In this document: piece after piece, positions 1-8,371 of the stretch
Layout: every line of letters begins with the position of its first letter
Position numbering within the stretch: position 1 is the first letter of the stretch
Source: an uncultured Sutterella sp.
GTDB taxonomy: Bacteria > Pseudomonadota > Gammaproteobacteria > Burkholderiales > Burkholderiaceae_F
Direction of reading: 5' to 3'
Length of the DNA stretch: 27,542 nt
Assembly: GCA_900770335.1 (NCBI GenBank)
Contig: CAAGKD010000052.1
Location: forward strand, 1-27,542
The notes under the pieces: model-generated
Database searches by the model: none
What the model was told of the DNA's origin: nothing
Seen by the model: only the letters and a program-made list of their open reading frames with translations
Program-made: the position numbers and the translations under genes

Positions 1-2
1 AT

Positions 3-1700
3 GCCCCGCGTTCCTTGTCGATGGGGTGGGGGGCCTTGGCCCGCCTCTGTTTGCCCCCGGTCTCATGGGGGGGGGGGAGCCTCATGGTCATCCTCGGGCT
101 CGTCAACCTTGAGTTCCATCACTTCTACGGCACGCCGATCAGTCCGGTGATCTTCGGCCTCATGCAGGACGACACGGGCGCGATCGTGACGCAGATCTTG
201 CGCGACTGGCCCGTCACGAGATATGCGCTCCTCCTCGCGGCGCTCATCGCCCTGGCGATGCGCGGAACGCTCGACACCTTCCCGCTCCGGCAGCAGCACC
301 TCGGCGTCTCCCCGCACGCCTTCATCAACCAGTGCGTGCAGAACGGTGCCTTCTCGCTCTACGAGGCCTGGAAGGGCCAGAAGGCGCTCGACTTCAGCGA
401 CGGCGAGCTCGCCGAGGTCAAGCACCTCGGATTCCGCGGCATCGACGAGATCGACGCCGTCCTGCAGGAGCGTCCCGCCGGACGGTCCGAGCGTCCGGCA
501 AAGGCTCCCGCCCGCAGGCCCCACGTCGTCCTCGCGATCATGGAGGCCATGGGGCGCGACGAGTTCGAGTCCCACGTCCCCGGCCGCAACGACATGCTCG
601 GCGCGCTCGCGGACGATCTGCATGACGCCTGGATCTTCCGAAACGGCCTCACGATCGGCAGCGGCACCTTCCCGGCCGTCGAGGGGCTTCTCTTCGACTC
701 GCCCTACACACCCCTCTCGCAGAGTCGCTACGGGCACGAGCCCTTCCCCTTCTCCAAGGTCCTGCCCTTCCGCGAGGCAGGCTACCGCGTGGTCTATCTC
801 ACCGGAGGCGAGGCGAGCTGGCGCGGCCTCAACGAGACGCTGCCGCTCCACGGATTTGACGAGGTCCTCGGCGCCGCGAACATCCACGAGGCCTTCCCCG
901 AGGCGCAGCCCGGCACCTGGGGCGTCGGCGACGAGTGGATGTTCCGCTTCGCCGCGCGCCTGCTCAAGGAGACCGACGCCGCCCCGGACGGCAGGCCCCT
1001 CCTGCTCGTGATGCTTTCGACCACGAATCACGGCCCGCACCGGGTTCCGGACGGAAGGCCCTCGCTACCCGTCGATCCGGACGCGTTGCCCGCCGTCGTC
1101 GTGCGCGACAAGACGCGCGAGGAGTTCTCGGCCCAGCTCCAGACCTACCAGTACGCCGCGAACTGGCTCGGCTGGTTCGTCGGAGAGCTCCGCAGGAGCG
1201 ATGTGCTCGGCCACGCGCTCGTCGCCACGACGGGCGACCACAACGCGCGCTTCACGTATCCGCCGAGCGGCGCCTGGCACCATCACCTCGGGATTCCCTT
1301 CCTCGTCTGGGCGCCCGAGGAGATCCGCCGCGCCGCGGGCGACGTGGACACGTCGATCTGGGCGACGCAGCGCGATCTTTTCTCGACGCTCGCGGCGCTC
1401 GCGCTCGGCCGCGAGCCCCTTCCCGAGGAGGGACGCAACCTCACGAATCCCTCGCGCGACTTCGCCTACGGGTACTTCGGCATCGCCGAGAACGGCTTTG
1501 CGATCGGCCCAGAAGGCGCCGTCGCGGTGAACGACTCCGGAGAGCTCTCGTGCCTGCAGATGCAGGGCGACACGCTCGAGGGCGCGCCCTGCTCGGCCGA
1601 GCTCGAGCGCATGGGGCGGTTCAGCGCCGCTCAGCGCGCGAAGGTTGACTGGGTGATCCGCTCGTCGCTCCTTCACAAGACGGACGGAAGTGGAAAGTAA
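3..1700 (+). CDS. LTA synthase-family sulfatase / phosphoglycerol transferase (5' truncated by window edge)
   Basis: The frame is open from the first bases, so the gene begins outside the window and its first membrane segments are missing. What remains has two hydrophobic segments (nt ~85-190 and ~220-260), then a large periplasmic alkaline-phosphatase-superfamily domain. Visible landmarks are EAMGRDEF (nt ~543), the presumed nucleophile region GSGTFPAVEG (~660), TTNHGPH (~1020), GDHNAR (~1233) and HHHLGIP (~1280). This layout is that of LtaS/OpgB-like enzymes, which move phosphoglycerol or a related group from lipid donors onto envelope glycans; the substrate cannot be read here. A run of 11 G (67-77) and one of 6 G (28-33) lie in the first membrane segment. 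Upstream of the G6 run, frame 2 reads more naturally (PAFLVDGVG), so a 1-bp slip is possible. Followed 79 bp later by a second superfamily member. Confidence 0.82.
   Translation, partial: APRSLSMGWGALARLCLPPVSWGGGSLMVILGLVNLEFHHFYGTPISPVIFGLMQDDTGAIVTQILRDWPVTRYALLLAALIALAMRGTLDTFPLRQQHLGVSPHAFINQCVQNGAFSLYEAWKGQKALDFSDGELAEVKHLGFRGIDEIDAVLQERPAGRSERPAKAPARRPHVVLAIMEAMGRDEFESHVPGRNDMLGALADDLHDAWIFRNGLTIGSGTFPAVEGLLFDSPYTPLSQSRYGHEPFPFSKVLPFREAGYRVVYLTGGEASWRGLNETLPLHGFDEVLGAANIHEAFPEAQPGTWGVGDEWMFRFAARLLKETDAAPDGRPLLLVMLSTTNHGPHRVPDGRPSLPVDPDALPAVVVRDKTREEFSAQLQTYQYAANWLGWFVGELRRSDVLGHALVATTGDHNARFTYPPSGAWHHHLGIPFLVWAPEEIRRAAGDVDTSIWATQRDLFSTLAALALGREPLPEEGRNLTNPSRDFAYGYFGIAENGFAIGPEGAVAVNDSGELSCLQMQGDTLEGAPCSAELERMGRFSAAQRAKVDWVIRSSLLHKTDGSGK
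67..77 (+). repeat. Poly-G tract (G11) inside a coding region
   Basis: Eleven consecutive G residues lie within the membrane-spanning N-terminal part of the LTA-synthase-like gene and read as Trp-Gly-Gly-Gly. Long G runs in surface-modification genes are a classic substrate for slipped-strand phase variation; they are also a classic place for sequencing or assembly error. A G6 run at 28-33 lies just upstream. Confidence 0.9.
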
Positions 1701-1779
1701 GCGTTCGCAGGCGACCTCCGCTCAAGGTCCTTCAGCATCGCCGAATCGCAAATCGAAAACAAATTTCCTGGTGCGTTCA

Positions 1780-3341
1780 ATGAAATTCTTTGATTTCATC
1801 AGAAACTTTGCAGATTCCCCTGACGCGCATCGGCGAAGCGCTGCGGGAAGCTCGCGCCCGGGAAAATGAGCGCGCGAGCGGGGAGCCGCCGCGCGGATGG
1901 CGTCGGCGCCTTGCGATTCTTGCGTTCGCCGCGTTCTGCTGCTTTCTCGCAGGCCTGGTGATCTCCGGGCTTGGCGAGGAGCCCTCGCTATCCTCGTCGC
2001 GCTCTACGCGCCCGTCGGCTTCGAGTTCGCGCGCCCGGGTTCCAGTTCATCGTCTCGCTCTGGGCGACGAATCCAGAGGAGGCCGCGGAGTATCTCGGGA
2101 TGCTCACCTGGGGCGAACTGGCTCAAGGCGCTTCTGATCCCGGCGCTCACGTAGTTCACGCACGTCGCGGCGGTCCGCTTCTCGATCCGTCCGTGGCGCA
2201 GCAAGCCCCACGCACTTCGTGCAGAAGACGGCCGCAGGCGTCGAAACCGCGATCGCGGAAGCTCGGAGAGCTCCGCAAGAGCTGCCTGCAAAACGCCTGG
2301 CCCGAGTCCGTGAGAAGGGGCGGTCCGCGCGACTTCATCCTCGTGATCGGCGAGAGCGCCCGGCGCTACTGCTTCCACGTCTACGGGTATCCGGTCGCGA
2401 ACACGCCGTTTCTCGACCGGGCGCCCGCGACGATCGTCGACGGTCTTGCCGCCGGCGGCACCTACACCATCGGTTCGCTGCGCCTGATGCTCACAAAGGG
2501 CGACGTCAGCCGGTGGGAGCCAGACTACAGCCTGACGCTGCCCAAGCTCGCCCAAAGCGCCGGCATCACCACGCACTGGCTCTCAAACCAAGGCTTCATC
2601 GGGCAGTGGGACACGCCCGTCTCCTCGATCGCCGCGCAGTCCGAGCATGTTCAGTTCCGCAACAAGCTCGACTACTACGAGCGAAACGACTCGGACCGCA
2701 TGCTGCTCGGGATGCTTGACAACGCGCTCGCAGAAGCCGACTCCGGGGCGGACCGCCCGGACCGTTCGAACCGTTCAAACCTCTTCGTGCTCCACACGCT
2801 CGGCTCGCACCCGGACGCCTGCCAGAGGCTCTTCCCTGAGGACGCGCAGGCGAAGGTCTCGGAGAAGCACTATGAATACGTCGCCTGCTACGTCTCGACC
2901 ATCGCCAAGACCGACGCCTTCTTGAAGGACCTCCACGCGCGGATGCTTGAGCGTCGCGCGCGCACCGGCCGACCCTTCTCGATCCTCTACTTCGCCGACC
3001 ACGGAATGATCCACCGGGAGCTCGACGGCCGGATCCTGCTCGACAACAGCAATGCCAGCCGACGCCACTACGACATTCCGCTCGTCATGATCGACTCCGA
3101 GCGCCCGGAGCGCCGGATGCTGCATTCGAGAAAATCGGACCTGCGGTTCGTCGACGGCCTCGCGAACTGGATGGGCGTCGAGAACGCCCGGATCGAGCCC
3201 TACGACCTCTTTGACGGAAAGGACGATCCGGAGGACCACGGGCTCGCGAAGCGGATCGCGGAGATTGAGCTCCCCGACGACCCGGCGATCGACATCACGC
3301 CCTGGCTCGTCGAGCCCGTGGAACGGGTTTTCGGCGAGTAA
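1780..3341 (+). pseudogene. Phosphoethanolamine transferase (EptA/CptA-like) with frameshifted membrane domain
   Basis: The C-terminal catalytic part is open from about nt 2250 to the stop at 3341. It has FILVIGESARR (nt ~2336), YGYPVANTPFL (~2384), the nucleophile-like GGTYTIGSL (~2455), YFADHGM (~2989) and HYDIPLVMI (~3066), the pattern of enzymes that put phosphoethanolamine on lipid A or core sugars. The N-terminal membrane half is recognisable only by changing frame: AILAFAAFCCFLAGLVISGL in frame 2, ILVALYAPVGFEFARPG in frame 1 (~1975-2040), FQFIVSLWATNPEEAAEYL in frame 3 (~2040-2100), NWLKALLIPALT in frame 1 (~2115-2151, ending in TAG at 2152), then frames 2 and 3 again. The start is taken as ATG 1780 (MKFFDFIRNF). 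Total span is close to a full-length ~520-550 aa family member, so this looks like small indels rather than deletion. Gene decay or poor sequence are both possible. Confidence 0.75.
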
Positions 3342-3404
3342 GCCTGACAACGGAAGATCCAGACGGGATAATCAAGAGCCCGCCGCGCGCCCCGCTCCGT
3401 TCAC

Positions 3405-3432
3405 ACTTTCCTTTGTACTTTCTTTTGTACTT
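3405..3432. repeat. 12-bp tandem repeat, 2.3 copies
   Basis: The unit ACTTTCCTTTGT (3405-3416) is followed directly by ACTTTCTTTTGT (3417-3428) and a partial third copy ACTT. It is an AT/pyrimidine-rich patch in an otherwise GC-rich intergenic stretch between the transferase remnant and the tRNAs. Nothing else with a clear role is seen in 3342-3507. Confidence 0.85.
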
Positions 3433-3507
3433 ACCAGCGCTGGCAACGGATGCGCCCCCGTGGAGAGGTGTGGAGGCTTCTGTCTGCAGAATTCCAGTGT
3501 TTTCAGC

Positions 3508-3544
3508 AATAAAAAAGCGCAGACACGCAACCATGCTCACGCTT
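3508..3544 (-). terminator. Probable terminator of the tRNA-Pro/tRNA-Arg transcript
   Basis: Read on the minus strand, AAGCG (3544-3540) pairs with CGCTT (3519-3515), with a small inner GCA/TGC helix, and is followed by TTTTTTATT. It lies 12 nt after the 3' end of tRNA-Arg. The outer stem is short, so the hairpin is only moderately convincing; the T run is good. Confidence 0.5.
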
Positions 3545-3556
3545 GCACTGATCGAT

Positions 3557-3633
3557 TGGTCCTCCCGGCGAGATTCGAACTCACGACCCTCCGCTTAGAA
3601 GGCGGATGCTCTATCCAACTGAGCTACGGGAGG
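3557..3633 (-). tRNA. tRNA-Arg (anticodon TCT)
   Basis: The reverse complement folds as a full cloverleaf: acceptor CCTCCCG/CGGGAGG, D arm GCTC/GAGC, anticodon arm TCCGC-CTTCTAA-GCGGA (anticodon TCT, reads AGA), T arm GTGAG-TTCGAAT-CTCGC, discriminator A and encoded CCA. It is second in a two-tRNA transcript, 8 bp after tRNA-Pro. Confidence 0.96.
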
Positions 3634-3641
3634 CTCCGCAC

Positions 3642-3718
3642 TGGTCGGGGCGGCGAGATTCGAACTCGCGACATCCTGCTCCCAAAGCAGGCGCGCTACC
3701 GGACTGCGCTACGCCCCG
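3642..3718 (-). tRNA. tRNA-Pro (anticodon TGG)
   Basis: The reverse complement gives acceptor CGGGGCG/CGCCCCG, anticodon arm CCTGC-TTTGGGA-GCAGG (anticodon TGG), T arm GCGAG-TTCGAAT-CTCGC, discriminator A and encoded CCA. It is the first tRNA of the pair; its 5' end lies only a few nt from the predicted transcription start. Confidence 0.96.
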
Positions 3719-3728
3719 AAGGTTTTGA

Positions 3729-3758
3729 ATTATATGAGAGGGGTGCGGAAGTAGGCAA
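3729..3758 (-). promoter_or_regulatory. Sigma-70-type promoter for the tRNA pair
   Basis: On the minus strand a perfect TATAAT (3734-3729) lies 18 bp after TTGCCT (3758-3753). The predicted start, near 3722, is a few nt before the tRNA-Pro 5' end, giving a very short leader as expected for a stable-RNA gene. Confidence 0.7.
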
Positions 3759-3833
3759 ATACCGAGGCATTCCGCCCCGAGGACCATTAAACTTTCACTT
3801 TTCCCCAATTCTCCCTTTTGAGGAAGAGGCACC

Positions 3834-5276
3834 ATGAGCCAGGCTCAAGACAACTCCAGCGATCCCCTGCATGCGAAGAAGAAGGCCTGGTCGGGCCGCT
3901 TCTCCGAACCCGTTGACGCGTTCGTGCTGCGCTACACGGCCAGCGTGGACTTCGACAAGCGCATGGCGCTCGTCGACATCGACGGCTCCGTCGCCCACGC
4001 GACGATGCTCGAGCGTGCGGGCGTCATCTCCGCGAAGGACCTCGAGGACATCCGCCGCGGCATGGCGCAGATCCGCGAGGAGATCACCTCCGGCAAGTTC
4101 GAGTGGCAGCTCGAGCTCGAGGACGTGCACCTCAACATCGAGGCGCGCCTCACGGCCCTGATCGGCGACGCGGGCAAGCGCCTGCACACGGGGCGCTCGC
4201 GCAACGACCAGGTTGCGACCGACGTGCGCCTCTACCTGCGCGGCGAGGTCGACGAGATCATCCGCCGCGTCGAGCACCTCCAGGAGGTCCTTGTCGCCCA
4301 GGCCGAGAAGCACCACGCCGTCATCATGCCGGGCTTCACGCACATGCAGGTCGCCCAGCCCGTGACCTTCGGCCACCACCTCCTCGCCTACGTCGAGATG
4401 CTCGAGCGCGACCGCTCGCGCCTTCTTGACCTGCGCCGCCGCGTCAACACCTCGCCCCTCGGCTCGGCCGCCCTCGCCGGCACGACCTACCCGATCGACC
4501 GCGAGTACACCGCGCAGCTCCTCGGCTTCGAAGCGGTCTCGCAGAACTCCTTGGACGGCGTCTCCGACCGCGACTTCGCGATCGAGTTCTGCGCCGCCGC
4601 CTCGCTCATCATGATGCACATCTCGCGCCTCTCCGAGGAGCTCGTGATCTGGATGAGCCAGCGCTTCGGCTTCATCAAGCTCCCGGACCGCTTCACGACC
4701 GGCTCCTCAATCATGCCGCAGAAGAAGAACCCGGACGTCCCCGAGACCGCCCGCGGCAAGACCGGCCGCGTGTACGGCGACCTCTCGGCGATGCTCACGC
4801 TCATGAAGGGCACGCCGCTCGCCTACAACAAGGACTTCCAGGAGGACAAGGAGCCCGTGTTCGATGCCGTCGACACGGTCAAGGACACGCTGCGCGCGTT
4901 CTGCGACATGATGGCCGGCGTCGAGCCGCAGCCCGAGGTGATGCGCGAAGCCGCGCAGATGGGCTTTCCCACCGCGACCGACCTCGCGGACTACCTCGTG
5001 CGCCACGGCGTTCCCTTCCGCACGGCCCACGACATCGTCGGCCGCACGGTCCGCGCCGCCGCCGAACGCAAGTGCGGCCTCGAGGATCTGCCGCTTGACG
5101 TGCTCCGGAGCTTCAGCGACGTGATCGGCGAGGACGTCTACGCCGTCCTGAGCCTCGAGGGCTCCGTCAACGCCCGCAACCACTTGGGCGGCACCGCGCC
5201 CGCGCAGGTCCTCGCCCAGACGAAGCGCTGGGAGGCGATCTTCGCCGAGCGAGCTTCGAGCCGGAACGCCAGGTAA
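3834..5276 (+). CDS. argH: Argininosuccinate lyase
   Basis: Cytoplasmic enzyme of the last arginine-synthesis step: argininosuccinate to arginine plus fumarate. The 480-aa product has the fumarase/aspartase-superfamily signature GSSIMPQKKNPD at residues 290-301, which carries the catalytic serine loop; GRSRNDQVATD near residue 120; and TSPLGSAALAGT before residue 220. The length is slightly above the usual ~457-470 aa because of about 17 extra N-terminal residues. ATG 3834 is supported by AGGAAGAGG 5-13 nt upstream. It is monocistronic: its neighbour on the left is the oppositely oriented tRNA pair, and a strong terminator follows. It shares about 115 bp of divergent intergenic DNA with the tRNA promoter; I see no clear ARG-box operator there. 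Confidence 0.97.
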   Translation: MSQAQDNSSDPLHAKKKAWSGRFSEPVDAFVLRYTASVDFDKRMALVDIDGSVAHATMLERAGVISAKDLEDIRRGMAQIREEITSGKFEWQLELEDVHLNIEARLTALIGDAGKRLHTGRSRNDQVATDVRLYLRGEVDEIIRRVEHLQEVLVAQAEKHHAVIMPGFTHMQVAQPVTFGHHLLAYVEMLERDRSRLLDLRRRVNTSPLGSAALAGTTYPIDREYTAQLLGFEAVSQNSLDGVSDRDFAIEFCAAASLIMMHISRLSEELVIWMSQRFGFIKLPDRFTTGSSIMPQKKNPDVPETARGKTGRVYGDLSAMLTLMKGTPLAYNKDFQEDKEPVFDAVDTVKDTLRAFCDMMAGVEPQPEVMREAAQMGFPTATDLADYLVRHGVPFRTAHDIVGRTVRAAAERKCGLEDLPLDVLRSFSDVIGEDVYAVLSLEGSVNARNHLGGTAPAQVLAQTKRWEAIFAERASSRNAR

Positions 5277-5298
5277 TCCGGACCTCTGACGCTTTCGG

Positions 5299-5336
5299 AA
5301 AGCCGTCCGGCGTGAAGTCGGACGGCTTTTCTTTTG
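5299..5336 (+). terminator. Intrinsic terminator of argH
   Basis: An 11-bp perfect stem, AAAGCCGTCCG (5299-5309) with CGGACGGCTTT (5319-5329), has a 9-nt loop and runs into TTTTCTTTT. It begins 22 bp after the argH stop codon. Confidence 0.95.
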
Positions 5337-5382
5337 ACGCCGTCGGCACTTCTCTTGCTTCATCTTCCCTTTAGACCGCCCG

Positions 5383-5433
5383 GATCCCAAGCGGCGCCCC
5401 GGAGCCTCAGGGCGCTGATCCGAAAGCGGCGCC
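5383..5433 (+). repeat. Imperfect direct repeat upstream of the alanine symporter
   Basis: GATCCCAAGCGGCGCC (5383-5398) recurs as GATCCGAAAGCGGCGCC (5417-5433), one base longer, 34 bp apart start to start. It lies between the argH terminator and the symporter start, where that gene's promoter must be. It could be a regulator site; no promoter hexamers are clear. Confidence 0.6.
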
Positions 5434-5470
5434 ATTCCAATTCAACCCTCCCCCCTCGGCTCATACGCAA

Positions 5471-6961
5471 ATGGAACAATTCGTCGACCAACTCAACGGG
5501 ATCATCTGGTCTCCCGTACTCGTGGGCCTGTGCCTGTGCGCAGGGCTCTTCTTCTCGCTTCGCTCGCGCTTCGTGCAGATCCGGATGATTCCGGAGATGT
5601 GGCGCCTCATCTTCCAGAAGAAGGAGGACGACACGGGGCTCTCGAGCTTCCAGGCCCTCACCATGACGCTCGCAAGCCGCGTCGGCACGGGCAACATCGC
5701 GGGCGTCGCGACGGCGATCTGCTTCGGCGGCCCGGGCGCGCTCTTCTGGATGTGGATAGTCGCATTCCTGGGCGCCTCCTCGGCCTTCGTCGAATCGACG
5801 CTCGGCCAGATCTACAAGGAGAAAATCGACGGCCAGTACCGCGGCGGCCCGGCCTTCTACATCGAGCGGGGCCTCGGCTGCACGGCCTACGCCTGGGTCT
5901 TCGCCACCGTGACGATCCTCGCCTCGGTCTTCTTCTGCCCGGGCGTGCAGAGCAACACGATCGGCCACGCCTGGGAGCAGGCCTTCGGGCTCGAGCCCAC
6001 GATCACGGCGGCGATCATCGGGTCGCTCCTGTGCTTCATCATCTTCGGGGGCCTGAGGCGCATCGCGCAGTTCACGAGCATCGTCGTTCCCTTCATGGCG
6101 CAGGCCTACATCGTCGTCGCCGTGATCATCGTCGGCATCAACTACGAGCAGATCCCCGGCGTGCTCGAGCTCATCGTCTCGAGCGCCTTCGGCCTTGACT
6201 CGGCACTGGGCGGCATGCTCGGCGCGGCCGTCACCTGGGGCGTCAAGCGCGGCATCTACTCCAACGAGGCCGGCCAGGGCACGGCGCCCCACGCCTCCTC
6301 GGCCGCGGCCGTCTCCCATCCCGTCAAGCAGGGGCTCGTGCAGGCGTTCTCGGTCTACATCGACACGCTCTTCGTCTGCACCGCCACGGGCCTCATGGTC
6401 CTCATGACGGGGTGCTACAACATCATCGCCCCCGACGGCGCGGTGCTGCGCGAGGGACTCAAGGGCGTCGAGGCGGGGCCGGTCTACACGCAGCTCGCCA
6501 TCGATCAGCTCATGCCCGGCTGGGGCGGACCCTTCATCGCAATCGCGATCTTCTTCTTCGCCTTCACGACGATCCTCGGCTACTACTACATGGCCGAGAC
6601 GAACACGGCGTACCTCAACCGCACGTTCAGAAAGCCCGTCCTGCTCGTCGTCGTCAAGGCGGTCTTCCTCGTCACGGTCTGCTTCGGCACCCTCAAGGCG
6701 TCGTCGCTCATCTGGGCCATGGCCGACGTGGGCGTGGGCATGATGGCCTACCTCAACCTGATCGCCATCCTCATCCTGCAGGGCCCCGCCTTCCGGGCGC
6801 TGCGCGACTACGAGGTGCAGAAGCGCACGGGCGTCAACCCGGTCTTCCACCCCGAGCAGCTCGGCATCCGTGGCGCCGACTACTGGACGGGCGCCCGCGC
6901 GGAGCGCAACCTCTCCGTCGAGGAGGAGCGCGGCGTGAGCAACCTGAGCGAGATCAAGTGA
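5471..6961 (+). CDS. Sodium:alanine symporter family (AGCS) amino-acid carrier
   Basis: An integral inner-membrane protein of 496 aa that couples Na+ (or H+) entry to uptake of alanine, glycine or a related small amino acid. Family signatures are visible: VGTGNIAGVATAI (residues 71-83) and SNEAGQGTAPHASSAA (about 264-279), with about ten or eleven hydrophobic segments between residues 10 and 440. The length is normal for the family. The start ATG 5471 gives the expected N-terminus; the ribosome-binding site is weak. It has its own transcription unit, flanked by terminators at 5299-5336 and 7025-7060. The exact substrate cannot be told from sequence. Confidence 0.94.
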   Translation: MEQFVDQLNGIIWSPVLVGLCLCAGLFFSLRSRFVQIRMIPEMWRLIFQKKEDDTGLSSFQALTMTLASRVGTGNIAGVATAICFGGPGALFWMWIVAFLGASSAFVESTLGQIYKEKIDGQYRGGPAFYIERGLGCTAYAWVFATVTILASVFFCPGVQSNTIGHAWEQAFGLEPTITAAIIGSLLCFIIFGGLRRIAQFTSIVVPFMAQAYIVVAVIIVGINYEQIPGVLELIVSSAFGLDSALGGMLGAAVTWGVKRGIYSNEAGQGTAPHASSAAAVSHPVKQGLVQAFSVYIDTLFVCTATGLMVLMTGCYNIIAPDGAVLREGLKGVEAGPVYTQLAIDQLMPGWGGPFIAIAIFFFAFTTILGYYYMAETNTAYLNRTFRKPVLLVVVKAVFLVTVCFGTLKASSLIWAMADVGVGMMAYLNLIAILILQGPAFRALRDYEVQKRTGVNPVFHPEQLGIRGADYWTGARAERNLSVEEERGVSNLSEIK

Positions 6962-7024
6962 CGCTCTGCGCCTGATGCTCCGGGGGAGCTCCGCTCTCCG
7001 GGACTTCCGGCGGATCCCTTCGCG

Positions 7025-7060
7025 ACGCCTCTCCGGACGAAAGGTCCGGGGAGGCGTTTT
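7025..7060 (+). terminator. Intrinsic terminator of the AGCS symporter gene
   Basis: A 13-bp stem (7025-7037 with 7045-7057, one G-T pair) has a 7-nt CGAAAGG loop and is followed by TTTTCTC. It starts 63 bp after the symporter stop. Confidence 0.92.
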
Positions 7061-7158
7061 CTCACGGCGTCCGACATGCCGCGCCGGCGCGCCGATACAA
7101 TTGAACGGTTCCGGGCGGACCGCCCGTCCGCTCACAGCGAGGCATTCAAGAAAAGAGC

Positions 7159-8337
7159 ATGGCAACACGCAACATCGTCGTCTTCGGACTCGGCTACGTC
7201 GGACTTTCGAACGCGGCGCTCCTTGCCCGGCGCCACCACGTCACGGCCGTCGACATCAACCCGCGGCGCGTCGAGCTGGTGAACGCCCGGCGCTCTCCGA
7301 TCGTCGACGCCGGGATCAGCGAGCTCCTCGGATGCGAAGACCTCGATCTCACGGCGACCCTTGACCGGACGTGCGCCCTTTCCGCGGACATCGTCATCAT
7401 TGCGACGCCCACGAACTACGACGAGGCGACGCAGCGCTTCGACACCTCGTCCGTCGAGAGCGTGATCGACTTCATCGAGACCGCGCCCGCCGAGCGCCGG
7501 CCGCTCATCGTCGTGAAGTCCACGATCCCCGTCGGGTTCGTTCAGAGGGAGATCGACAAGGGCCGCGACAACGTCCTCTTCATGCCCGAGTTCCTGCGGG
7601 AGGGGCAGGCGCTTTACGACAACCTCCATCCCTCGCGCATCGTCGTGGGCGAGCGCAGCGAGCGAGCGCGTGAGCTCGCGGAGCTCTACCGCGAGGCGGC
7701 GCTCGAAAAGGACGTCCCGATCGTGCTCACCGGACCGGGAGAGGCCGAGTCCGTGAAGCTCTTCGCAAACACCTTCCTCGCGATGCGCGTCGCCTTCATC
7801 AACGAGCTCGACACGTTCGCAAGCGTCATGGGGTTCGACACCCGCGAGATCCTCGAGGGAATGACGCTTGACCCTAGGATCGGCGCGCACTACCGCAACC
7901 CGTCCTTCGGCTACGGCGGCTACTGCCTTCCGAAGGACACCAAGCAGCTCCTCGCGAACTACCAGGGCGTCCCGCAGCGCATGGTGAGCGCCATCGTCGA
8001 GGCCAACGACGTCCGTCTTGACTGGGTGGTGCATGAGGCGCTTGCGCGGAATCCGAAGGTTCTCGGCGTCCACCGGCTCATCATGAAGTCAGGCTCGGAC
8101 AACTTCCGCGGCTCGGCGATGCTCCGGATCCTCGAGCGGCTGAAGGCGCGCCCGGAGGTTCGGACGGTGATCTACGAGCCGACGCTCCGGGAGGACGCCT
8201 TCGAGGGGTTTGAGGTCATCCATGACCTCGAGGACTTCAAGGCGCAGTGCGACCTGATCCTCGCGAACAGGACGAACGGAGAGCTTGCGGATGTCGCGGA
8301 GAAGGTGTTCTCGCGCGACGTCTACGCCAACAATTGA
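7159..8337 (+). CDS. ugd: UDP-glucose 6-dehydrogenase (nucleotide-sugar dehydrogenase)
   Basis: A 392-aa cytoplasmic NAD-dependent enzyme that oxidises UDP-glucose to UDP-glucuronate in two steps, feeding capsule, LPS or lipid A sugar synthesis. The Rossmann motif GLGYVGLSNA (residues ~10-19) and the catalytic YGGYCLPKDT with Cys256 are present, as are KSTIPVGF and PEFLREGQAL. The size matches the short E. coli Ugd type (~388 aa). ATG 7159 follows AAGAAAAGAG. The gene stands alone between a terminator and a convergent glycosyltransferase. A possible -10 TACAAT (7096-7101) with a poor -35 lies upstream. A UDP-N-acetyl-mannosamine or GDP-mannose dehydrogenase is less likely, given the close match to short-type Ugd motifs. 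Confidence 0.9.
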   Translation: MATRNIVVFGLGYVGLSNAALLARRHHVTAVDINPRRVELVNARRSPIVDAGISELLGCEDLDLTATLDRTCALSADIVIIATPTNYDEATQRFDTSSVESVIDFIETAPAERRPLIVVKSTIPVGFVQREIDKGRDNVLFMPEFLREGQALYDNLHPSRIVVGERSERARELAELYREAALEKDVPIVLTGPGEAESVKLFANTFLAMRVAFINELDTFASVMGFDTREILEGMTLDPRIGAHYRNPSFGYGGYCLPKDTKQLLANYQGVPQRMVSAIVEANDVRLDWVVHEALARNPKVLGVHRLIMKSGSDNFRGSAMLRILERLKARPEVRTVIYEPTLREDAFEGFEVIHDLEDFKAQCDLILANRTNGELADVAEKVFSRDVYANN

Positions 8338-8371
8338 GCCCGGAGAGCCGACGAAGCAGCCCCGCCCGGCA

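Noticed and set aside
3211..3837. A plus-strand frame running from the transferase 3' end across the tRNAs
   Set aside because: It reads through two clear tRNA genes in antisense and has no protein family features.
5360..7168. A 602-codon minus-strand frame opposite the alanine symporter
   Set aside because: Charged low-complexity translation; the plus strand encodes a clear AGCS carrier.
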